A DNA stretch of 7,786 nt from Myxococcales bacterium (GCA_018970625.1 JAGWVZ010000157.1:1-7786); one strand, 5' to 3'; shown: positions 1 to 7,649, numbered from the stretch's first letter. A program made the numbers and translations. Notes: a model not told the origin generated them from the letters alone.

Positions 1-1
1 T

Positions 2-781
2 CCGTTGTCGTCCATCGCCAACATCGTTCGAGACGCGCGGCCGCACCAGATTGGCCGAGAGAACGGACAGCGTAAAATGGTCATCACCAGCAACGTAGCT
101 TCGGGATATTCGCTCGGCGAAGTGGTCGATGCGGTGCGCGCTCGGCTCGACGAAGCGGTCGACGTTCCGCCCGGCTATCGATTGGAATTGGGTGGGCAGT
201 TTGAAGCCGCCGAGGCGACGTCTCGCCGACTGATGTGGCTAGGCCTTGCTGTGCTGGCGGGCATGATGGTGTTGCTTTACATGGCGCTCCACTCTATCCG
301 GGACACCGCGCTGGTGTTGTTGAACCTGCCACTGGCCTTGATTGGAGGCGTAGCGGGGGTGTGGTGGATGGGAAACACCCTGTCGGTCGCGTCGATGATT
401 GGGTTTATGACTCTCTTCGGGATCGCGACACGAAACGGAATTATGCTGGTCTCGCACGTGCGGCACCTGATCGAGCAGGAAGGCGTTCGGGACGCGGCCG
501 AGGCCGTTCGGCGCGGAGCGTCGGAGCGGTTGGCGCCGATTTTTATGACGGCGCTCGCGTCGGGCCTTGGGCTGGTGCCGCTGGTACTGGCAGCGGGTCG
601 ACCTGGCAGCGAGATCCAGGCGCCGATGGCGGCCGTCGTGCTGGCAGGACTGACCACGTCGACCATCCTGAACATGCTGGTGGTGCCCACCGCCCTGCTT
701 CGATTTGGGTCGCCGCGCAAGCTGGTGGCAGCCATGTTGACTTGCGACCCTGCCGAGATAAGAGCAGCCCCATCAGTATGA
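2..781 (+). CDS. RND efflux permease, CusA/CzcA (heavy-metal efflux) type, C-terminal part
   Basis: This is the last 259 or so residues of an inner-membrane RND pump subunit; family members are about 1,020-1,050 aa, so three quarters lie left of the window. Numbering from the TTG at 5 (an internal Leu, not a start): residues 1-75 are the end of the second periplasmic porter region, with the family-typical RENGQRK stretch (18-24) and PPGYRLELGGQFE (55-67). Five hydrophobic segments follow at about 76-97, 101-123, 125-150, 176-198 and 206-235, matching TM8-TM12. Motifs typical of the family are LPLALIGG (108-115), FGIATRNGIMLVS (138-150) and the last-helix segment ending in VVPTALLRFG. Known family members use proton motive force to export metal ions or other toxic compounds through a tripartite complex with an adaptor and an outer-membrane channel. 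The substrate cannot be told because the substrate-binding parts are missing. The frame is open to the left edge and stops at TGA 779-781. Confidence 0.93.
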   Translation, partial: PLSSIANIVRDARPHQIGRENGQRKMVITSNVASGYSLGEVVDAVRARLDEAVDVPPGYRLELGGQFEAAEATSRRLMWLGLAVLAGMMVLLYMALHSIRDTALVLLNLPLALIGGVAGVWWMGNTLSVASMIGFMTLFGIATRNGIMLVSHVRHLIEQEGVRDAAEAVRRGASERLAPIFMTALASGLGLVPLVLAAGRPGSEIQAPMAAVVLAGLTTSTILNMLVVPTALLRFGSPRKLVAAMLTCDPAEIRAAPSV

Positions 782-794
782 GTGCCTGCCTGAT

Positions 795-799
795 GGAGG
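795..799 (+). promoter_or_regulatory. Ribosome-binding site of the alpha/beta hydrolase gene
   Basis: GGAGG lies four bases before the ATG at 804, just after the stop codon of the RND permease gene. It supports this ATG as the start. The short distance to the upstream stop codon implies translation from the same mRNA. Confidence 0.75.
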
Positions 800-803
800 C
801 GAT

Positions 804-1787
804 ATGGGCGCGTTGACGATTCACGAGCATCTGGCCCCGAACAACGATGGATGGTTGTTGCGATTGCGACAGGTCTACCATCCCGACAAGCTGAAGCCGA
901 CGTTGCGCCCGATCATGATCGTGCCTGGTTATGGCATGAATTCATTCATCTTTTCGTTCCACCCGCGCGGCACGTCGATGGAGGCGTGCCTGGCGGCAGA
1001 GGGTTTCGAAGTCTGGTCCGTGGACCTTCGCGCGCAGGGCGACTCACGCCCGATGGCAGGGCGGCGGAAGGCTCCGGCGCCGTCGATGCGCGGCTATGCC
1101 GATGTAGATTTAACCTCGGCGATTCATGCCGCGCTTTCGCGAACTCGTTCACGCGCCACGCAAATTGACCTGATTGGATGTTCGCTCGGCGGCACAATTT
1201 CTTACGCTCACGTGGCATTGCGACCGGATCACCGTGTGGGGTCGATAATTTCCGTGGGTTCACCGCTGCGCTGGCTTACGGTGCCGTCGATATTCAAGGC
1301 CGCATTTTTCTCACCGAAACTCGTAGGCATGGTCCCGATTACCGGCTCACGTTTTATGTTGAGCCGGCTCTTCCCTATTCTGGGGAAAGTCCCTGGCGCG
1401 CTGGATATTTATCTGAATGCAGCCCATGTCGATATCGCGGCGGCGCGCGAATTGACGAAAACGGTGGAAGACCCGCATCCCGGTGTGAATCGCGAACTTG
1501 CCGAATGGATCAATGCCACGGATTTATCGGTCGGTGGCGTAAACATTACCCAGGCACTTAAGCAGGTGGATATCCCGTTGCTGGTCATGATTTCAAATCG
1601 TGACGGCATCGTGCCCTCTGACTCGGCGCTGTCGGCAATGGGTGCATGGGGTGGCAATGACGTGTCGACCCACACCGTTGGCGATGACGAAGAATGGTTT
1701 GCCCACGCGGACCTGTTCATTGCCAATTCGGCACCCGAAAAGGTATTTACCCCCATCGCCGAATGGTTGCATGCGCGTCGGTCGTGA
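804..1787 (+). CDS. Alpha/beta-fold hydrolase (putative esterase/lipase)
   Basis: A 327-aa cytoplasmic-type alpha/beta hydrolase with no evident signal peptide. The oxyanion-side strand and turn are IMIVPGYGMNS (37-47). The segment GFEVWSVDLRAQGDSR (67-82) is the usual second strand and loop. The nucleophile elbow is GCSLGG (125-130), with Ser127 as nucleophile. The likely acid is Asp267 in SNRDGIVP and the likely base His301 in WFAHADLF, so the triad is complete and in the right order. The region 155-230 is probably the lid insertion. The pattern around 39-82 recalls lipases and PHA-synthase/depolymerase relatives, but the nucleophile is Ser rather than the Cys of PHA synthases. The substrate is unknown. 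It begins 22 bases after an RND permease gene, which suggests co-transcription, perhaps for detoxification or envelope lipid turnover (inference). Confidence 0.9.
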   Translation: MGALTIHEHLAPNNDGWLLRLRQVYHPDKLKPTLRPIMIVPGYGMNSFIFSFHPRGTSMEACLAAEGFEVWSVDLRAQGDSRPMAGRRKAPAPSMRGYADVDLTSAIHAALSRTRSRATQIDLIGCSLGGTISYAHVALRPDHRVGSIISVGSPLRWLTVPSIFKAAFFSPKLVGMVPITGSRFMLSRLFPILGKVPGALDIYLNAAHVDIAAARELTKTVEDPHPGVNRELAEWINATDLSVGGVNITQALKQVDIPLLVMISNRDGIVPSDSALSAMGAWGGNDVSTHTVGDDEEWFAHADLFIANSAPEKVFTPIAEWLHARRS

Positions 1788-1789
1788 GG
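1786..1789 (+). promoter_or_regulatory. Ribosome-binding site overlapping the hydrolase stop codon
   Basis: GAGG overlaps the hydrolase TGA (1785-1787) and lies five bases before the GTG at 1795. It favours GTG 1795 over the in-frame ATG at 1771, which lies inside the hydrolase gene and has no comparable site. The arrangement implies translational coupling. Confidence 0.5.
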
Positions 1790-1794
1790 TTGTT

Positions 1795-2298
1795 GTGCGG
1801 GTGACCCTGTCGTTACTTGCGCTGTTTTCTGTCACGTGCACGGCGCCGGCGCCCGAGGCGCAAACCCTGAACGCAGGCCCGGGCCACGAGCCCAGCGCAA
1901 CAGCCGGTTCATCCGCCGCCCTGCAATGGCTGCATGTGATAGTCGACCGGCTGCCGCAATGTCCCTACGGCATACCGTTCGAGCGGCCCATGGTCATTCA
2001 GCTGCTCTGGGATGACGTGCTTGTCGCATCGGCAGACAGTGCCGGAACCTCGAATGATGTCGAAAGCTTACGCGTGGCGCTGCATGTACCACAGGCGCAG
2101 CCCGGACGGTATACCCTTCGCATTGGTCAGTGTCCGTCGCTGTCGGACCCACAGGCCGCTCTGGCATGTGAATCACCAGAATGGGTATCGGAGCGCACGG
2201 TGCGGCTGGTGCCGGCCGGGATTGACGCGCCCGTCACAGTGCACCCGGGCACCATTCGCACCGTATGCCGCGATGGTTCAACGGCGCAGTATCCCTGA
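1795..2298 (+). CDS. Small exported cysteine-containing protein of unknown function
   Basis: I do not recognise this 167-aa protein. The frame is also open upstream, but GTG 1795 is preferred: it follows a GAGG site and puts a hydrophobic stretch (VTLSLLALFSV, residues 3-13) at the very N terminus, as in a short signal peptide. Cys15 follows it, but the preceding SVT is a poor lipobox, so lipoprotein processing is only possible. Residues 16-40 are Ala/Pro/Ser/Gly rich and probably disordered. Residues 42-145 alternate hydrophobic and polar residues (for example LQWLHVIVDRL and PGRYTLRIGQC), suggesting a compact beta-sandwich-like domain. Four further cysteines (56, 113, 125, 158) could form two disulfides in the periplasm. 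The gene starts 7 bases after the hydrolase and is probably in its operon. An alternative start is ATG 1771, giving 175 aa. Confidence 0.6.
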   Translation: MRVTLSLLALFSVTCTAPAPEAQTLNAGPGHEPSATAGSSAALQWLHVIVDRLPQCPYGIPFERPMVIQLLWDDVLVASADSAGTSNDVESLRVALHVPQAQPGRYTLRIGQCPSLSDPQAALACESPEWVSERTVRLVPAGIDAPVTVHPGTIRTVCRDGSTAQYP

Positions 2299-2422
2299 GT
2301 CTCGTCACTCTGAGCCGCTGCCCGCCAACCATTCCTGACTGGCATTGGAATAACCGGCTTTACAGGGCGGCTTGCAGGGCTGATGTTGCGCACGGTTCAT
2401 TGTCCTGCACTGGTTTGAGAGC

Positions 2423-3856
2423 ATGGAATCACAACCCCTTCCGTTTTTTGCCTGGTTTGGCGTTGATCAGGCCCTGGCCAGCCGCGTTCTGTTAAAGGCG
2501 CTGCAGCACGGTGGCGACTACGCCGACCTCTTCTTTGAGCACCGCTCCAGCGGCAGCATGATGCTGGATGACGGCAAGGTGCGCGACATCGACCGCAGCA
2601 TCTACGCGGGCGTGGGGGTGCGCGTGTTGAAGGGCGACGCCACCGGATACGCCTATACCGAAGACCTGACGCCCGAGGGCCTGCTGAAGGCGGCGCAGAC
2701 GGCTTCATCGATCGCTTCGGGTGGCGGCGCGCCGGACGGGCTGCACGTGCAGGGCGTGAGCGGACTGGACCTGTACCGCATTGAACGACCGGTGGCGGAG
2801 GTTGATGCGTTGACCAAACTGGAGCTGCTGCGTCGAGCCGAGCGCGCGGCCAAAGCGTACGACACCCGCATTACCCGCGTTGCCGTGTCGATGGTGGAAA
2901 CGCAGAAAAATGTGCTCATTGTGACCAGCGACGGGCGATATGTGGCCGACTCGCAGCCGATGATTCGTTTCAACGTGCAGGCGACGGCCGAGCAGGCAGG
3001 TCGTCGTCAGTCGGGTATGGACGGCGGCGGCGGCCGATTTGGCATGGAGTATTTTGATGCGCACAGCCCCGAGGCGCTGGCCGAAAATGCCGCGCGCATC
3101 GCCGTGACCATGTTGGATGCGAAGGAGGCACCGGCCGGACGTTACCCGGTGGTGCTGGGCGCTGGCGATTCCGGTATTTTGCTGCACGAGGCGGTTGGTC
3201 ATGGTCTGGAGGCCGACTTTAACCGCAAGAAAACCAGTAATTACAGCGATCGCATCGGCGAGCGTGTCGCTTCGGACCAGTGCACGATCGTGGACGACGG
3301 CACGATAACGTCGAGTCGCGGCACGATCAATGTGGACGACGAGGGTAATTTGCCGCAACGCAATATGTTGATTGAGAACGGTATTCTGCGCGGCTACATG
3401 CACGACAGACTCTCGGTTCAGCATTTTGGTATTTCGCCGAGCGGCAACGGGCGACGTCAGGATTATCGGCATATTCCGCTGCCGCGCATGACCAATACGC
3501 TGATGCTCGCCGGCGAGCATTCGCCAGAGGAAATCATTGCTTCGGTAAAATTCGGGGTTTTCGCCCGTTCCTTTTCAGGCGGTCAGGTCAATATCAGCAA
3601 TGGCGACTTTGTATTTTCTGTGACCGAAGGTTACCTCATTGAGGATGGTAAAATTACGGCTCCGGTGCGTGATGTGAATCTGATTGGAAACGGCCCCGAT
3701 GCGATGACGCGCGTCTCGATGGTCGGCAATGACTTTGAATTGTCGGACGGTCGCTGGACCTGCGGCAAGGACGGTCAGAGTGTTCCCGTTGGTGTCGGCG
3801 TGCCGACGATTCGTATCGATGAAATTACCGTTGGCGGCAGCAGGACAAACGCATGA
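2423..3856 (+). CDS. tldD: Metalloprotease TldD, catalytic subunit of TldD/TldE
   Basis: A full-length TldD of 477 aa (the E. coli protein is about 480 aa). The zinc site is clear: HEAVGH at 255-260 is the HExxxH motif, inside the family signature GILLHEAVGHGLEADFNRK. The C-terminal CGKDGQSVPVGVG stretch supplies Cys447, equivalent to the third zinc ligand known for this family. Other family stretches are GGGGRFGMEYF (201-211), VDDGT (290-294), NMLIENGILRGYM (314-326), GNGRRQDYRH (341-350) and the MTNT segment at 356-359. The family forms a cytosolic heterodimer with TldE that degrades or trims unfolded peptides. In E. coli it removes the microcin B17 leader and degrades the antitoxin CcdA. 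The ATG at 2423 is preceded only by a weak GAGA. About 124 bases separate it from the upstream gene, so it may have its own promoter, but no good -35/-10 pair is visible. Confidence 0.97.
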   Translation: MESQPLPFFAWFGVDQALASRVLLKALQHGGDYADLFFEHRSSGSMMLDDGKVRDIDRSIYAGVGVRVLKGDATGYAYTEDLTPEGLLKAAQTASSIASGGGAPDGLHVQGVSGLDLYRIERPVAEVDALTKLELLRRAERAAKAYDTRITRVAVSMVETQKNVLIVTSDGRYVADSQPMIRFNVQATAEQAGRRQSGMDGGGGRFGMEYFDAHSPEALAENAARIAVTMLDAKEAPAGRYPVVLGAGDSGILLHEAVGHGLEADFNRKKTSNYSDRIGERVASDQCTIVDDGTITSSRGTINVDDEGNLPQRNMLIENGILRGYMHDRLSVQHFGISPSGNGRRQDYRHIPLPRMTNTLMLAGEHSPEEIIASVKFGVFARSFSGGQVNISNGDFVFSVTEGYLIEDGKITAPVRDVNLIGNGPDAMTRVSMVGNDFELSDGRWTCGKDGQSVPVGVGVPTIRIDEITVGGSRTNA

Positions 3857-5184
3857 AATCCACACTGCAACAACTGGCCACTGATGTGGTCGAAATGGGT
3901 CTGGCGGCGGGTGCCACTGCCGTCGAAGTCAGCGCGGACCAGAGCACGCATACCGAGCTCGAAGTGCGCAATGGCGCGATTGAAAACCTGCAGCAGGCCG
4001 GCTCACGCGGGCTGAATATTCGGGTGTGGAAGGGTGACCACTCCGCATCCACCTACACCACAGACACGTCACCCGCGGCCATTCGGGCGCTGCTACACGA
4101 CACACTCGCGCTGGCTCCGTACACCGATGCCGTTCCCGAGCAGGCGCTGCCCAATCGCGAATGGCTGGCCACCGAGTTTCCCGATTTCGATCAGTACGAC
4201 CACAGCATGGCCGAGCTTACGCCGGACCAGCGGCTGAGCAGGGTGCTCGAAGCGGAAGACGCGGCGCTCTCGTTTGACCCGCGCATCACCACGTCTGCCG
4301 GTGCGTCGTGGTTCGATGCAGCGGGCGAGCATGTGCTGGCAAATTCACTCGGATTTGTGCACCGGGTTCTGCGTACATCCGCGCAAATGGCGGTGCAGGT
4401 GATCGCCGACGACGCAGACTGGAAAAAACGCAACGGCGCCTGGCACAGTGGTGCCTGCCACCTTGCTGATCTGCAGGACGCAGCATCCGTCGGTCGGCGA
4501 GCAGCCGAGAAGGCGCTGCATCAGCTGGGCGCCGGCCCTGTACCCACCCGGAAAATCCCGGTCGTTTTCGACCCGTATATGGCGGGTGCGCTGCTCGGGA
4601 CCCTGATCGGATGTATGCGTGGGTCTGCCGTGGAGCGACGGTCGTCGTACCTGCTCGACAGCATGGGCAAGCCCATCGCGTCGTCGCTGCTGACGGTTGT
4701 GGATGACCCCACGTTGACGCGGCGTTCCGGCTCGCGTGCCTGTGACAGTGAAGGGGTCACCAGCCGCCGCACGCCGCTGATTCAGGAAGGGGTGCTGCAA
4801 ACCTGGTTGCTGGGAACGTACAGCGCGCGCAAGCTGGGGCTGCTGCCCACGGGCCACGGCAGCGGCGAATCGGTCGCATCGCTTCTGGTTCAACAGGGTG
4901 AACATAGCGTCGAAGAACTGATCGCTAGCATTGATTACGGGCTTTTTGTGGAATCCATGATGGGCTTCGGCTTCAACGCGGTCACCGGTGATTTCAGCCG
5001 CGGCGCAGCTGGTCGCCTGATTGAAAACGGAAAACTGACTCGCGCGGTGAGTGAGGTGACGCTGTCGGCGAACTTCACCGATTTATTCGCGCGCATCGAT
5101 GGTCTGGGCAACGATGCCCCGCGCGACCGTGCGGTACAAAGCCCCTCGATGCGCGTCGCTGAGATGACGCTCGCCGGCTCGTGA
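3853..5184 (+). CDS. tldE: TldE/PmbA, partner subunit of the TldD/TldE protease
   Basis: A 443-aa PmbA/TldE protein, close to the usual 440-450 aa. Residues 1-200 form the N-terminal half shared with TldD. Family signatures in the C-terminal half are RSGSRACDSEGVTSRRTPLI (291-310), the GVLQTWLLGTYSARKLG segment (313-329), TGHGSGES (333-340) and NAVTGDFSRGAAGRLIENGK (375-394). As in the family generally, it lacks the HExxxH zinc motif, so it is expected to be the non-catalytic partner shaping the chamber around TldD's active site. Its ATG overlaps the tldD stop codon (ATGA at 3853-3856), a classic coupled arrangement suited to equal amounts of two subunits. In many genomes the two genes are apart; here they form a two-gene operon. 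No small precursor-peptide gene lies next to them, so a housekeeping role is more likely than a dedicated peptide-maturation cluster. Confidence 0.96.
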   Translation: MKSTLQQLATDVVEMGLAAGATAVEVSADQSTHTELEVRNGAIENLQQAGSRGLNIRVWKGDHSASTYTTDTSPAAIRALLHDTLALAPYTDAVPEQALPNREWLATEFPDFDQYDHSMAELTPDQRLSRVLEAEDAALSFDPRITTSAGASWFDAAGEHVLANSLGFVHRVLRTSAQMAVQVIADDADWKKRNGAWHSGACHLADLQDAASVGRRAAEKALHQLGAGPVPTRKIPVVFDPYMAGALLGTLIGCMRGSAVERRSSYLLDSMGKPIASSLLTVVDDPTLTRRSGSRACDSEGVTSRRTPLIQEGVLQTWLLGTYSARKLGLLPTGHGSGESVASLLVQQGEHSVEELIASIDYGLFVESMMGFGFNAVTGDFSRGAAGRLIENGKLTRAVSEVTLSANFTDLFARIDGLGNDAPRDRAVQSPSMRVAEMTLAGS

Positions 5185-5192
5185 AACAACAA

Positions 5193-5223
5193 TGCCCGCT
5201 CCGTGAATTTCGCGGAGCGGGCA
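5193..5223. terminator. Stem-loop terminator between convergent genes
   Basis: A perfect 11-bp GC-rich inverted repeat, TGCCCGCTCCG (5193-5203) and CGGAGCGGGCA (5213-5223), lies 8 bases after the tldE stop. The 9-base gap can pair further (a T-G wobble, then G-C and A-T), giving a 14-bp stem with a 3-base loop. Read on the minus strand, the stem is followed by TTGTTGTTT, a passable U-rich tail, so it should end the VIT-VWA transcript. Read on the plus strand the tail is CACAACGC, so it would end the tldDE transcript only if it acts without a U tract or with Rho. Confidence 0.75.
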
Positions 5224-5338
5224 CAACGCACGTGAGAACTGGCTCAGAGGCTCGGAATACGGGGCCTTCTTGCACACTGCTGCCGATGACTCACACCCGA
5301 TTTTCAGGGCAGCATTCCGGTTCGTCGGATTGCGAATT

Positions 5339-7648
5339 TCAGGGCCGTACTTCGTACACTCGGCCGTCGAGCTGGAATCGAACAATGGTGCCAAGCGCGA
5401 AGATGTCAGCGATCTCGGGGTGCTCGTTGAGCAGGCGGAAGTAGGCGTCGCTGAAGGGGGCGAGCGTGACATCGACCGAACGCGACTCGGTGCCGGATTC
5501 CATCCAGACGCCCTGCCGGTTGCTGAAGGATCGTCCTGTTACAGCACGCACGTTGCTGGGCGAATCGGTGACCGTCTGTGAGCGGTTACGCTGGTTCCAG
5601 GCAATCGAGTCTTCGACAGCCGCCTGACCCACTTCGGAGCGTGCGTCGCGCGACGGTGCAGCCGCAGCAACGCCCGATGCCGCGTTCATGCCTCGGGCTC
5701 TGACGGCGCCACCCGCAATATCGAGACCAGCTGGCGCCGACTGGGGCATGGAGGTAGCCGGCGGTGCCGGCGCGAAATTCGCCGCCTCCTCGTCAGCGTC
5801 ACCACGCCCGGGACGGCTCGTAGACGCTGCGCGTGTCGGGCCCGAAGGAGCGGGGTCAGCGAAGGCGGTGTTGTCGTAACCGGGTTCGGTGGTCAGGTAG
5901 CTGGTGTAGGGCGTGACAATGTTCCATCGCGTGGCCAGTGCCATGATCTCCGGCACATTATCGGCGTTTTCACCGCGCTGCTGAATTTGTCCCAGCAGAG
6001 TGTCGATGCGACGGGTGGCCCACAGATTTCCGATGAAGTCGCGATCACCTCGCGCGCCGGTTGTAAAATCAAGTTCATGGCGCAATTCGATGCGTTCGCG
6101 CCCTGCCCGCCCCACCACGCGTACGGTGGCGTCGCTTCCACCTTCGTAGCGACCGAATACGGTGACCTGACCATCACGATACAGGTCAGGCATGGGGCTC
6201 GGGTGTACCTGCTGCACTTCGACGCCAGCAAACTCCAGCTCCAGGGCGGTCAGCAGCGGGTCGCCGATGCTCGCATAAAATGTGCCGACAATATCGCCAA
6301 TTTCTTCATCGGGACGCACATACCCGGACTCCCCGCGCCCTGCGCGCGCCATGCCGTCCAGCAGTCTGGTGTTTACGTCGTAGCCGAGCCCGAACGAGAA
6401 GATGCGACGGTCGTGGCCGTTTACGCCGGAGGCAGCGGAGCGAATAATGGTATCGATATTGGTATTTCCCTCGGTGGGGACACCGTCGGTAAGAAACAGA
6501 ATCACGTGCGGACGGTCCTCTGAAGCGGGGTCTTCCACGGCACGCTCGAGGGCGCCCGAGATATTGGTGTTGCCCTGTGCCTCCAGGTCAGACACCCACT
6601 GCAACGCCTCGCTCTGGTTCGACCGGGACGCGAGTCGAGGCTCGTCGAATACGGAGCGAACGCCGGTCGAGAAAGAGATCACATTAAAGGTATCTTCGGT
6701 TCGTAATTGTCCGATCATTTGCCGAAGCGAATCGCGGGCCTGGTCCATTTTAACGCCGGCCATTGAACCGGAGGTGTCGATGACGAATGTGACCTGCTTG
6801 GGCAGAACTTCCAGGTGAGCCAGCTGTTCAGAGGGCGTCAGCGTGAGCATGAAATACCCGTCGCTTCCGTCGTCAGGGTCCCATGTGAGCAGCGAAGCGC
6901 CAACATCGTCACCTCCACGATTGATGTAGAGTTCGATGTCTTCGCCGGTCGACGCCGCTGTGGTTCGCCAGTAGGCGTGGTGCAGCTGGTCGCCACCGTC
7001 GAACTCCATGTGCTGCCGTGGGGAATACACCCGCTGAATGGGAGTCTGGCTGAGAATGGCCGCCTCAAACTCGAACTCACCGATAGTCGCGCCCATGGAT
7101 TCGTCGAGCGGATACACGTACTGTAAGTCGGTACCGACCTGCTGCAGCACCGAGGCATATTCGATTTCAACGGTCTGACTGCCACGGGCGGGAATTGGAA
7201 AAATGCGGGCCTGAAAGAGGTCCTGGTCCACATATTCCAACAATCCCGGGTCCTGCATGCGGCGCACAATGCCTTCGTAAATAGCGCGTGCTTCGTCACG
7301 CCCTGTTACTCGACCCTCGATGCGCTCCCCGTTCATCCACAGCGCAAATTCGGTCGTGGCTGCGCCTTCCGGCACCGCAAAATAGTAGGTGGCCTCAAGC
7401 TGCTGATCGGTATTGTTTTCAAATACCTGGGTCACGTGTGTGACCGCTGCACGGTCGTCGATTTCGACCACCACCTGCTGCTCGGCCAGACGCAACGCCG
7501 GCAGTCGGTCGTCCTGCGGCACGAGCAGGCCGAACGCGTCGGCCTCGCTGGGCGTCAGCAGTTGAATGACGGCCAGGGCCAGAGTGGTGGCACCCGTGAG
7601 GGCAACACGACAGAAATCAGAACGGCGCAACATGGCTGGGGTACGCAT
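5339..7648 (-). CDS. Secreted VIT and von Willebrand factor A domain protein
   Basis: A 769-aa protein. Residues 1-38 are a long signal peptide: basic N terminus, hydrophobic 15-32, likely cleavage after SEADA. A VIT (inter-alpha-trypsin inhibitor) domain spans about 45-175, with VTQVFENNTDQQLEATYYF (72-90), EARAIYEG (119-126) and FPIPARGSQTVEIEY (150-164). A VWA domain spans about 285-460. Its metal site (MIDAS) looks complete: DTSGS (Asp291, Ser293, Ser295), Thr361 in the GNTNISGAL loop, and Asp388 in FLTDG. A beta-rich part follows, ending in TRWNIVTPYTSYL (573-585), a hallmark of VIT-VWA proteins. Residues 596-690 are an Ala/Pro/Ser/Arg-rich linker. The last 75 or so residues form another compact module. 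No C-terminal membrane anchor or LPXTG-like signal is visible, so it is probably periplasmic or released. VWA domains bind proteins through a metal ion; the partner is unknown. The start at 7648 has a strong GGAGAGG, which lies within a hairpin. Confidence 0.93.
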   Translation of the reverse strand: MRTPAMLRRSDFCRVALTGATTLALAVIQLLTPSEADAFGLLVPQDDRLPALRLAEQQVVVEIDDRAAVTHVTQVFENNTDQQLEATYYFAVPEGAATTEFALWMNGERIEGRVTGRDEARAIYEGIVRRMQDPGLLEYVDQDLFQARIFPIPARGSQTVEIEYASVLQQVGTDLQYVYPLDESMGATIGEFEFEAAILSQTPIQRVYSPRQHMEFDGGDQLHHAYWRTTAASTGEDIELYINRGGDDVGASLLTWDPDDGSDGYFMLTLTPSEQLAHLEVLPKQVTFVIDTSGSMAGVKMDQARDSLRQMIGQLRTEDTFNVISFSTGVRSVFDEPRLASRSNQSEALQWVSDLEAQGNTNISGALERAVEDPASEDRPHVILFLTDGVPTEGNTNIDTIIRSAASGVNGHDRRIFSFGLGYDVNTRLLDGMARAGRGESGYVRPDEEIGDIVGTFYASIGDPLLTALELEFAGVEVQQVHPSPMPDLYRDGQVTVFGRYEGGSDATVRVVGRAGRERIELRHELDFTTGARGDRDFIGNLWATRRIDTLLGQIQQRGENADNVPEIMALATRWNIVTPYTSYLTTEPGYDNTAFADPAPSGPTRAASTSRPGRGDADEEAANFAPAPPATSMPQSAPAGLDIAGGAVRARGMNAASGVAAAAPSRDARSEVGQAAVEDSIAWNQRNRSQTVTDSPSNVRAVTGRSFSNRQGVWMESGTESRSVDVTLAPFSDAYFRLLNEHPEIADIFALGTIVRFQLDGRVYEVRP

Positions 7649-7649
7649 A

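Noticed and set aside
235..816. A 193-codon plus-strand frame overlapping the RND permease gene.
   Set aside because: The RND frame has clear family motifs and membrane helices throughout. The other frame is Gly/Arg/Ala-rich out-of-frame translation.
2335..2401. Possible promoters for tldD, for example TTGCAG (2372-2377) with TTCATT (2396-2401), or CTGACT (2335-2340) with TTTACA (2359-2364).
   Set aside because: The TTGCAG/TTCATT pair matches only three of six bases in each box, and TTTACA is an equally poor -10 for the CTGACT candidate. Neither stands out, so no promoter is annotated in 2299-2422.
2705..3520. A 271-codon open frame on the minus strand inside tldD.
   Set aside because: It lies wholly antisense to a clearly conserved TldD gene in GC-rich DNA, where long antisense open frames are common. 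Its translation is His/Arg-rich without any recognisable motif.
2423..5184. A peptide-antibiotic (RiPP) maturation cluster built around TldD/TldE.
   Set aside because: No small precursor gene, modifying enzyme or exporter flanks tldD and tldE. The neighbours are an unknown exported protein and a VIT-VWA gene in the opposite direction.
5987..6523. A 178-codon open frame on the plus strand inside the VIT-VWA gene.
   Set aside because: It is antisense to the VWA domain with its intact metal site, has no ribosome-binding site of note and no recognisable domain.
5339..7648. A marine-proteobacterial sortase-target protein (VIT-VWA with a sorting signal).
   Set aside because: The C terminus ends in a soluble segment without an LPXTG-like motif, hydrophobic helix or basic tail, and no sortase gene is in the window.
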